A DNA stretch of 23,895 nt from JBFGCT01 sp041581055 (GTDB taxonomy: Bacteria; Actinomycetota; Acidimicrobiia; Acidimicrobiales; Ilumatobacteraceae): positions 1 to 23,895 of the forward strand of contig JBFGCT010000048.1 of assembly GCA_041581055.1 (NCBI GenBank), written 5' to 3'. Position 1 is the first letter of the stretch; each line of letters opens with the position of its first letter. The position numbers and the translations under genes were made by a program. The notes below the pieces were generated by a model, which had not been told where the DNA came from, searched no databases, and was given only the letters and a program-made list of their open reading frames with translations. Below are positions 7,213 through 14,118 of the stretch, piece after piece.

Positions 7213-7269
7213 CGCCGCCGACGACCACGCGGCGCGGCGGACGCGCCGGCTGAAACCGACTCGAGACAC

Positions 7270-7310
7270 CGAAGCGGGATGCCATCGCCTGTCGATGGCA
7301 TCCCGCTTCG
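7270..7310 (+). terminator. Strong terminator hairpin
   Basis: A perfect 18-bp stem (7270-7287 with 7293-7310, CGAAGCGGGATGCCATCG and its complement) closes a 5-nt loop CCTGT. It ends the msrA/small-protein transcripts. The 167 nt from here to the first pilin start hold no gene I can support. Confidence 0.9.
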
Positions 7311-7477
7311 CGTCCGACCGGTGATCGAAAACCCTGCTCCGGGGCGACGTACGAAGCGGCAAGTTCTCGGCAAGATCCGACGCACGCGCTTGCGTGGCGC
7401 CGGCCCGATGACGATGGAACTGCGCGACACAAACACGCTGTCGCTGACGAACATGCAGTTCGGCGGACCGGAGCGGG

Positions 7478-8035
7478 ATGAACCAGAACATCAGAAAGCG
7501 GCTGAGCTGGCGCTCTGACGGCCCGCGCGACGACGCGTCCGAGCCGCTGCCGGCGTGTCGCGCGGACCGCGATCGCGGCTTCTCGCTCGTCGAGATGCTC
7601 GTGTCGGTCGTCCTCGTCGGCCTGACGGTCACCTCGGTGCTGACGACGATGCGGATCACGATCCGCGCCTCGGCGATCGACCGGGACCACGCGATCGCGT
7701 TCGCCTGGCTGCAGTCGGCGTCCGACCAGATCTACCAGGACTCCCGCGTCGCCTGTACGTCGGGTCAGGCGGCAGCGATCTCGGCCTACACCGCATCCGC
7801 TCAGTCGGTTCCCCGGCCGCCCTCCTGGGACGCCACTCCGGCGTCGATCGACGTGGTCGACGTCGAATACCTCGGCAAGGTCAATCCGGACGACGACTTC
7901 GAATGGGGTGCCGGATTCTGCTTCGAAGGCGCCGGCTACGTCGACAGCCCGCTGTACACACAACGCGTCACCATCGAGGTGACCAGCCCGAGCGGCAACA
8001 TCATCGAGACGCTCGAGATGGTGAAGAGCGAATGA
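7478..8035 (+). CDS. Type IV pilin-like protein A1 (GFSLVE prepilin), cassette 1
   Basis: A 185-residue prepilin. The leader is 34 residues, basic and long, ending G34; it is followed by FSLVEMLVSVVLVGLTVTSVLTTM, a type III methylation/cleavage signal with Glu at +5 and a 20-residue hydrophobic helix. A prepilin peptidase would cut after G34. The body has two cysteines (C-terminal GFCFEG and mid-protein VACTSG) that could form the usual pilin disulfide. It ends SGNIIETLEMVKSE, closely parallel to the end of A2 (DGKITRTLTVVKSDVE), which marks the two as paralogs. The start is the ATG at 7478 behind GGAG. It overlaps the next gene (ATGA). Minor pilin or pseudopilin is most likely. No pilus ATPase, platform or peptidase gene is in the window. 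Confidence 0.85.
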   Translation: MNQNIRKRLSWRSDGPRDDASEPLPACRADRDRGFSLVEMLVSVVLVGLTVTSVLTTMRITIRASAIDRDHAIAFAWLQSASDQIYQDSRVACTSGQAAAISAYTASAQSVPRPPSWDATPASIDVVDVEYLGKVNPDDDFEWGAGFCFEGAGYVDSPLYTQRVTIEVTSPSGNIIETLEMVKSE

Positions 8036-8667
8036 CGCGCGCCCCGCACGCCCGCCCCGCCCCTCCCGGCGACTCCGGCTTCTCCCTGATCGAGATGCTG
8101 ATCGTGACCGTCGTGCTCGGCATCATCATGTCCGCGCTCACCGCCGCCGTGATCACCACGATCCGGGCGGCGCCCGACACCGAGGCCCGGCTCGACGACG
8201 CCCGCTCGACGCGGTTCTTCGCCACCTGGCTGTCGCACGACACGACCTCGACGCCGCCGTTCCTCCCCGAAACGGCGCAGGGCGGGATGGACATGGACAC
8301 CGTGGCCAACGCCGACAACGACGACTGCGGCGGCGCCGGCGACAACCTGCTGCACCTGCAATGGACCGAGACGACCACGGTCTCGACAACGCACGTCGCC
8401 AACTATCGCTGGGTCGTCACCGGCGGCGAGGGGGTCGTGCAGCGGTACGCCTGCTCCAAGGTGGGCGCCGCCCCGTCGTTCACCCTGGACTTCAACCGGC
8501 CGATCACTCCGCCGCTCGATCCCGGAAATCCCCCGTCGGTCGCGGTCGACCAACCCGGCGGTCCGGGCACCGACGTCCTGTCGGTCACGTTCACGCTCAA
8601 CGGCCTCAGCGGCGAGACCGTGCTGGTCGAGACCGCGTCGCGCAACCCGGCGGACTTCTTCCCGTGA
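8032..8667 (+). CDS. Type IV pilin-like protein B1 (prepilin), cassette 1
   Basis: A 211-residue prepilin from the ATG at 8032, overlapping the A1 stop as ATGA. The leader is 16 residues and ends G16; the mature protein starts FSLIEMLIVTVVLGIIMSALTAAV, with Glu at +5. The domain order resembles PulJ/PilW-type minor pilins. The C-terminal body (DDCGGAGDNLLHLQWTE... YRWVV... VQRYAC... LNGLSGETVLVETASRN) aligns in outline with residues of about 90-255 of B2. B1 stops where the von Willebrand domain of B2 begins. It lies inside a tightly coupled three-gene operon (ATGA, then TGATG). Confidence 0.84.
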   Translation: MTRAPHARPAPPGDSGFSLIEMLIVTVVLGIIMSALTAAVITTIRAAPDTEARLDDARSTRFFATWLSHDTTSTPPFLPETAQGGMDMDTVANADNDDCGGAGDNLLHLQWTETTTVSTTHVANYRWVVTGGEGVVQRYACSKVGAAPSFTLDFNRPITPPLDPGNPPSVAVDQPGGPGTDVLSVTFTLNGLSGETVLVETASRNPADFFP

Positions 8668-10253
8668 TGAGAAAGGGACCTGCGGTGTCAGACATCAAGA
8701 CCAACCGAACCGTCGACAAGGGCCTGGCGCTGCCGCTGGTGCTCATCTTCACGACCGTGATCGCCGCGGTCGTGGTCAGCTTGGCGTCCTACTCGATCGC
8801 CAACCTCAACTCCGGCGAGGTCGTCGAGGACCGCAGCGACCAGCTGGCGGCCGCCGACGCCGGCATGCGCTACGCGATCGACCAGCTCAAGCTGCGCAAC
8901 GCCGGCTGCATCCTCGACACGCAGGAGGCGGTGCTGCCCGGCGTGCAGGCCGACTTCAACGGCGCGTCCGCGGCGGTCACCTGCGAGCGCATCACGTCCG
9001 GATTCGAGGGCATCTCGGCCTACGCCGCCGTGTTGACCGGCGAAGGGCTGGCGCCGACCGAGTTCCTGATCTCGACCCAGTCCGGCACGACGGCGAAGGA
9101 GCTCGGTGGCCCGGTGTTCATGGCCCGCGTCGACTCCTCGGCGTTCACGCCCGGTCCCGACCTGCTCATCAAGGACGGCCCCTTGCTGTACACCGACACG
9201 TCGCCGAGTGTGCCGTGCTCATCGATCTCGGCGTCCTCGCTCCCGGCCCACGTGAAGTTCGACCCGCAGCTGATCTTCGGGCCGGTGTGCGTGTCGGTGT
9301 CATGGGACGAGATCTTCGACAGCCCCGAGGTGCCGACCCTGACCGGCCTGATCGAGCGCAACGGCGCGCTGCCCATCTCGGCATCGCCACCGGCGCCGGC
9401 GGCGCAGGGCGCCTACACCGACTTCAGCGGGGCGGGTGGCTGCCGGGTGTTCGAGCCGGGGCGGTACACGACCCCGCCCGACATCGACGGCGACAACGCG
9501 TACTTCAAGACCGGCGACTACCTGTTCGACTTCCCGCTCGCCAACTCGACCTTCAACGTCAAGCAAGCAATCGTGACGGCGGGCATTCCGAATCCATTGA
9601 CCGCGACCGCGAACGATCTCCCCAACACGAACAAGTGCAGCCAACAGCAGGCGGCCGATGAGGCCTCGAAGCCGGTGCCGAACACGGACTTCGGCGCCAC
9701 CTTCTACTTCGCCGGGCACTCGCACATCAACGTCGACTCCCAGGGCTCGCTCGAGATCCACACCCGCAAGCAGGGGGCGGCGGACTTCGTCAGCCTGCAG
9801 ACGCTGTGCACGCCGAACGGCACCTGGTGCAACGCCAGCGGCGGGGGATTCACCGGGAAGACCAGCACGCTGACCGCTCCGGCGATCGCTCCGATGCCGA
9901 ACTTCATCCACACCGACTCCGGCAACAACAAGCAGATGGTCATGCACGCCCTCGTCTACGCGCCGCTGGCGCAGATGGAGTTCGGCAACGTCTCCAACTC
10001 GGCGGCCCAGAAGCTGCTCGGCGGGTTGATCGTCTCCCGACTCGTCCTGCAGTCGTCGACATCGGCGACGAACTTCGAGATCTCCGTGCCGACGAGCCCG
10101 ATCACGGCCGAGATCCTGCTCAAGTCGACGGCCACCAAGGACGGCCAGACCGCCGTCCAGGCGATGGTCGAGTACCGGCCGTACGAGTCCGACATCGACG
10201 ACCGGATCAAGATCAACTCGTGGCGGGTCTGCGCGCAGGCGGTCTGCAACTGA
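8667..10253 (+). CDS. PilX-like large pilus-associated protein C1, cassette 1
   Basis: A 528-residue protein. The start is the ATG at 8667, overlapping the B1 stop (TGATG); a GTG at 8685 behind AAAGGGA is an alternative. The N-terminus is TVDKG then LALPLVLIFTTVIAAVVVSLASYSIANL, a PilX/PilT-N type hydrophobic helix without Glu at +5, followed by SDQLAAADAGMRYAIDQ, the usual AxxxAAxAG-type segment of these proteins. The rest is a long extracytoplasmic, beta-rich region with about 10 cysteines, including the CRVFEPGRY...YFKTGDYLFDF block that parallels CRIFFPGTF...YFTSGVYYF in C2. The C-terminal 100 residues (ALVYAPLAQMEFG..., LLGGLIVSRLVL) also align with the end of C2. It is probably a surface-exposed or tip-associated subunit. 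Confidence 0.8.
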   Translation: MRKGPAVSDIKTNRTVDKGLALPLVLIFTTVIAAVVVSLASYSIANLNSGEVVEDRSDQLAAADAGMRYAIDQLKLRNAGCILDTQEAVLPGVQADFNGASAAVTCERITSGFEGISAYAAVLTGEGLAPTEFLISTQSGTTAKELGGPVFMARVDSSAFTPGPDLLIKDGPLLYTDTSPSVPCSSISASSLPAHVKFDPQLIFGPVCVSVSWDEIFDSPEVPTLTGLIERNGALPISASPPAPAAQGAYTDFSGAGGCRVFEPGRYTTPPDIDGDNAYFKTGDYLFDFPLANSTFNVKQAIVTAGIPNPLTATANDLPNTNKCSQQQAADEASKPVPNTDFGATFYFAGHSHINVDSQGSLEIHTRKQGAADFVSLQTLCTPNGTWCNASGGGFTGKTSTLTAPAIAPMPNFIHTDSGNNKQMVMHALVYAPLAQMEFGNVSNSAAQKLLGGLIVSRLVLQSSTSATNFEISVPTSPITAEILLKSTATKDGQTAVQAMVEYRPYESDIDDRIKINSWRVCAQAVCN

Positions 10254-10279
10254 GCGGATCGGTCGTGGCCGCGCGCCGC

Positions 10280-11443
10280 TCACCAGCCGGTCGCCCTGAT
10301 CTGGTCCCCGTCGGCGTCGACCGGCCGGCCCGCCCAACGCAGCGCTCCGGGCGTGGCGGACAACCTCGCGATCAGGCTCTGCATCGGGGTCCCGTCGACC
10401 GTCTCGACCGCCCCGCGCGCCGCGTAATGCGGATCGCCGGCGATGTCGGCCATGTCCATCACCGGCCCGATCGCGGCCTCGGCGGCGGCGAAGGCGTCGA
10501 GCACTTCGTCAGCGCTCCGGGCCGCGCACCATGCGCTCATCACCGCCTCGAGCTCGACGCGGTGCTCGGCCCGGTCGGCGAACGTCGCGAACCGCGCGTC
10601 GTCGGTGACCCCGAGGAGCTCGAGCACGCGGGCGGCGACGCTGTCGCTGCTGGTCGACACGGCGACCCACCGGCCGTCGTTGCAGAGGTACGTGCCGCGT
10701 GGCACCGTGTAGGGCAGCCCGGCGCCGAGCCGCGGCTGCTGCTCGCCGGTGAGGCCGTACAGCGACATCAGGGGCCCCATCAGCTGGAACATCGTCTCCA
10801 GCAGGTTGACGTCGACCACCTGTCCGACCCCAGAGTGCAGCGCGACCATCGTGGCGAAGGCCGCCGAGAGGCCGGTCGCCTCGTCGGTCAGCGCGATCGG
10901 CGGGAGCAGTGGTTGACCGTCGGGCTCGCCGCTGAGGGCGACGAGCCCCGACATCGCCTCGGCGATCGTGGCGAACCCCGGCCGGGCGGCGTACGGCCCG
11001 TCCTGGCCGAAGCCCGACACCCGCGTGACGACGAGCGACGGGTTGCGCTCGAGCAGCACGTCGGGTCCCAGCCCGAGCCGCTCGAGCGTGCCGGGGCGGG
11101 AGTTCTCGACGAGCACGTGGGCGTCGTCGACGAGACGCAGCAACGTCGCTCGACCCTCGTCGTCCTTGATGTCGAGCACCACGGTCCGCTTGTTGCGGTT
11201 GACCAGCTTCCACCACAGCCCCGCGCCGTCGCGGGGATCGCGCCACGCCATGTTGCGCAGGCTGTCTCCGCCGGGCCGCTCGACCTTGATCACGTCGGCC
11301 CCGAAATCGGCGAGGTACCTGGCGCAGTTCGGCCCCGCCAGGACGGTCGACAGGTCGATCACCCGCAGATCGGCCAACGGCCCGGGCGTCCTGCTGCCGG
11401 ATTCTTGACGAAGTCGGGCCTGATCTCGACGGTCGGTGGCCAT
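10280..11443 (-). CDS. CaiB/BaiF-family (class III) CoA-transferase
   Basis: A 387-residue protein from the ATG at 11443 (MATDRRDQARLRQ). Family hallmarks are LADLRVIDLSTVLAGPNCARYLADFGADVIKVERPGGDSLR at the N-terminus, WWKLVNRNKRTVVLDIKDDEGRA, and DVLLERNPSLVVTRVSGFGQDGPYAARPGF with the conserved FGQDGPY block. The catalytic aspartate region is ALTDEATGLSAAFATMVAL (the family's xGDxxxG/A position). These enzymes move CoA between acyl-CoA and a free acid, or racemise alpha-methylacyl-CoA; the substrate is not predictable. It is cytoplasmic and has no evident link to pili. It sits alone on the minus strand between two paralogous pilin cassettes and converges on cassette 1 with a 26-bp gap. Confidence 0.9.
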   Translation of the reverse strand: MATDRRDQARLRQESGSRTPGPLADLRVIDLSTVLAGPNCARYLADFGADVIKVERPGGDSLRNMAWRDPRDGAGLWWKLVNRNKRTVVLDIKDDEGRATLLRLVDDAHVLVENSRPGTLERLGLGPDVLLERNPSLVVTRVSGFGQDGPYAARPGFATIAEAMSGLVALSGEPDGQPLLPPIALTDEATGLSAAFATMVALHSGVGQVVDVNLLETMFQLMGPLMSLYGLTGEQQPRLGAGLPYTVPRGTYLCNDGRWVAVSTSSDSVAARVLELLGVTDDARFATFADRAEHRVELEAVMSAWCAARSADEVLDAFAAAEAAIGPVMDMADIAGDPHYAARGAVETVDGTPMQSLIARLSATPGALRWAGRPVDADGDQIRATGW

Positions 11444-11606
11444 CACCCGATTGTGACACCGAGCGTGTTCGCCACCGCATTTCCCCAGCTCCGTCAAGGT
11501 TTCTTGACTTTGCATTCCCCTGACCCGCGCCCGTACGGGTGTTGTCGGAGCGCGCCGTACCTTCGAAGACGTCCCAGACGACGGCGACCCAGAGACGGGC
11601 GATGAC

Positions 11607-12098
11607 GTGACCGAATCCAGCGACATGAGAACGAGCTCGCACCGGGCGGGGGATCGCCGCGCCGCCGCTCCGGACGACCGTGACCGGGGCTCGTCACTGA
11701 TCGAGATCCTGATCTCGCTGGTCCTGATCGGGACCGTCGTGGTCAGCATGATGGCCGCGCTGCGTTCGTCGATCACCGCGTCGTCGCTCGTGTTCGAGGC
11801 GGCCCAGGTCGAGACCGTGCTGCTGAACGCCGGCGACCGGATCTCCCGTGCCCCGCAGCGTTGCGAGTACGAGGCGTACGTCGACGCCGCCGCGGTCGCT
11901 GAGGGATGGCCGCTCAGCACGACGACCGTGCAGGTCGACCTCCTGGTCGGCGACGGCACCGATCCGAGCGACTGGCAGACCCAGACCTGCCCCGACGACG
12001 TGAGCGCGTTCGACGTCCAGCGCCTCACGATCACGGCGACGCATCCCGACGGCAAGATCACGAGAACCCTCACGGTGGTGAAGAGCGATGTTGAATGA
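11607..12098 (+). CDS. Type IV pilin-like protein A2 (prepilin), cassette 2
   Basis: A 163-residue prepilin from the GTG at 11607; an ATG at 11625 (MRTSS) is an alternative. The leader is basic and ends G28, and the mature protein starts SSLIEILISLVLIGTVVVSMMAAL with Glu at +5. The usual Phe at +1 is replaced by Ser, which prepilin peptidases often tolerate. Two cysteines (PQRCEYE and QTCPDD) may form a disulfide. The C-terminus (FDVQRLTITATHPDGKITRTLTVVKSDVE) parallels A1. It overlaps B2 by 11 bp. A TACCTT box at 11558-11563 could be its -10 element, giving a 5' leader of about 35 nt. Confidence 0.83.
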   Translation: MTESSDMRTSSHRAGDRRAAAPDDRDRGSSLIEILISLVLIGTVVVSMMAALRSSITASSLVFEAAQVETVLLNAGDRISRAPQRCEYEAYVDAAAVAEGWPLSTTTVQVDLLVGDGTDPSDWQTQTCPDDVSAFDVQRLTITATHPDGKITRTLTVVKSDVE

Positions 12099-14118
12099 AT
12101 CGACGCGCAAGGCCCGCCTCGGCCGAACTCGCGACGCGGGGATGACTCTTCCGGAACTCCTCATCGTCGTGTCGGTCATGGGCCTCATCGCCACGGTTGT
12201 CGCAGCGGCGATCACGGTCAGCTTCCGCACGGTCACCAGCACCGAGGGCCGTGTCAACGTCGCCCGCGCCGAGCAGTCGATCGACACCTGGTTGCCGGCC
12301 GACCTCGCCTCGACGGACGTGTCCGACACGACCTTGCCGGCGGTCGACACCGACCCGCTCGCCTCCCCGTGCGGCGCCGCCGTCTGCGACGGGATCAGCA
12401 TGGACGGGGTCAACGCCCTCCAGCTGGCGTGGAAGTCCGTGATCCCCGGCCCCCCGCCGACCGACGTCATCACGCGGGTGCAGTACCAGTACATCAAAGT
12501 GGGCGCCGAGTGGCAGCTCCAGCGTGTCCAGTGCGAGGACGGCGGTGGCTGCACGATGCGCGTCGTGCTCCACGACCTCACGCCACCGCTCGACGAGCCG
12601 GCCTACCTCGCCTCGCCCACGGCGCCGACGTGGGTGTTGGGCGTGTCGATCCCGAACGACCCGGCGACCCTCGGCCTGTCGGACAACGCCCGCCGCATCC
12701 TGGTCACGATCGACGGTGGCGGAGGATCCGCCGGCGCCGGCGGCGGCACCAACAACGTCAGCCTCACCGCCGGCGGCACGACGACCAGCGAGATCGCCGC
12801 CGACGACTTCACCGTGCCGTCCTTCGTCCGCGCCAAGTCGCGCTGCGGCGGGCCCGTGACGCTGATCGTCGACGACTCCGGCTCGATCGGGAGCGCCGTC
12901 GAATCGGTCGTCGAGCCCGGGGTCGAGGACTTCATCGAGGCGTTCCGCGGGACGCCGACACAACTGCAGATCATCCCGTTCTCGTCGCGGGCGCACTTCA
13001 TGAACGGCGACAACGACCCGGCCAACGACGCGCCCGGGTGGCACCGCTACGTCGACATGACCGACGACGCGGCGGTCACCGCGCTGAAGGACGAGGTCGA
13101 GGACGAGTTCGACTCCTCCGGCGGCACCAACTGGGAGGACGCCTTCTTCCGGGCGTTCCACAACGAGGACGGCACGGTGGCCAACACCTTCCCGAATCGG
13201 ATCGTGTTCTTCACCGACGGCGTCGTCACCCGCGACCGCACGGTGGGTGGGAACTACATCACCGGGCCGTTGGTGCACTACAACGCCGGGCCGTACGACC
13301 GCGGCGCCGGATGGGACGACTCGTCCGGCCACTCGTTCAGCCAGGAGTCGTGGGACCGGACCGACGCGATGATCGAGTACTTCGGCCGCGGCGGCATGGA
13401 CATGATCTTCGTCGGCGTCGGCCCCAACCTCCAGGTCGACCTCGCGCCGGACCCGCACGCGGACCACGACCCGCTGGGCGAGTGGATCCAGAACCCGCAG
13501 GCGTACACGAACCCGAGCGCGCCGCCGGGGCCGGTCGTGCCGATGAAGGGCTCCGACACCATCGCCCGTCTGCTCGTCGGCGCGCCGAGCGGGCAGGTCG
13601 AGGCGATCTACGACCCCGTCGCCGGCGAGTTCACGAACAGCGAGACCGCCGACTTCTACAACCTCGACAGCTTCAACGCCACGTCGTTCGGCGCGGCGAT
13701 GAAGGCCGCCGCGCTGAAGGACTGTGGCGGCACGCTGACGATTCAGACCAGGCTCACCGACGGCACGAGCGTCCCCGACGAGTTCGTGTACGAGAACAGC
13801 GAGTACCGCGACGACACGGGCGCCGTCGTCCCCGCCGACACCCGGCGGGTGAGCACCTCGGCGACCTTCCGCACCGGGACGTTCGACTTCGAGATCCCGA
13901 GCAGCTCGGCGTTCTTCATGGTCGACGTCGTCCCCCAGGAGCTCGAGACGCTGACCGGGTTCACATTCCAGGGATGGTCGTGCAAGGCGGGCGGCGTCGC
14001 CAAGACCGGGAGCGACATCGATTCGATCGACGTCGTGGACTCGGACTACGAGGGTGTCACGGTCTCGGTCTACCCGAACGAGGCGGTCTCGTGCATCATG
14101 ACGGTGTCGCAGCCATGA
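12088..14118 (+). CDS. Modular prepilin B2 with von Willebrand factor A domain, cassette 2
   Basis: A 676-residue protein. The prepilin signal ends G18, then MTLPELLIVVSVMGLIATVVAAAITV with Glu at +5. Residues of about 40-255 form a pilin body like B1. A von Willebrand A domain follows (about 255-470) with a complete metal-ion site: DDSGS (D262, S264, S266 of DxSxS), T347 in SSGGTNWEDAF and D377 in VFFTDGVVT. The C-terminal part (about 510-676; GGTLTIQTRLTDGTSVPDEFVY, SSSAFFMVDVVPQELETLTGFTFQGWSC) looks like a prealbumin-type beta domain. Bimodular pilins with such a domain, for example PilB of Streptococcus sanguinis, act in adhesion to host or matrix proteins. B2 probably presents an adhesin on a type IV pilus. 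It overlaps C2 as ATGA. Confidence 0.88.
   Translation: MLNESTRKARLGRTRDAGMTLPELLIVVSVMGLIATVVAAAITVSFRTVTSTEGRVNVARAEQSIDTWLPADLASTDVSDTTLPAVDTDPLASPCGAAVCDGISMDGVNALQLAWKSVIPGPPPTDVITRVQYQYIKVGAEWQLQRVQCEDGGGCTMRVVLHDLTPPLDEPAYLASPTAPTWVLGVSIPNDPATLGLSDNARRILVTIDGGGGSAGAGGGTNNVSLTAGGTTTSEIAADDFTVPSFVRAKSRCGGPVTLIVDDSGSIGSAVESVVEPGVEDFIEAFRGTPTQLQIIPFSSRAHFMNGDNDPANDAPGWHRYVDMTDDAAVTALKDEVEDEFDSSGGTNWEDAFFRAFHNEDGTVANTFPNRIVFFTDGVVTRDRTVGGNYITGPLVHYNAGPYDRGAGWDDSSGHSFSQESWDRTDAMIEYFGRGGMDMIFVGVGPNLQVDLAPDPHADHDPLGEWIQNPQAYTNPSAPPGPVVPMKGSDTIARLLVGAPSGQVEAIYDPVAGEFTNSETADFYNLDSFNATSFGAAMKAAALKDCGGTLTIQTRLTDGTSVPDEFVYENSEYRDDTGAVVPADTRRVSTSATFRTGTFDFEIPSSSAFFMVDVVPQELETLTGFTFQGWSCKAGGVAKTGSDIDSIDVVDSDYEGVTVSVYPNEAVSCIMTVSQP

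Noticed and set aside
7313..7477. c-di-GMP riboswitch before the first pilin cassette
   Set aside because: The region has GAAAACC, CCGG and ACGCA pieces reminiscent of the GEMM motif, and a riboswitch there would fit a pilin operon. The conserved paired elements and core residues could not be placed in order, so it is not called.
11505..11540. -35/-10 promoter (TTGACT...TACGGG) for cassette 2
   Set aside because: The spacing is about 23 nt and the second hexamer is poor. The TACCTT at 11558 is a better -10 candidate.
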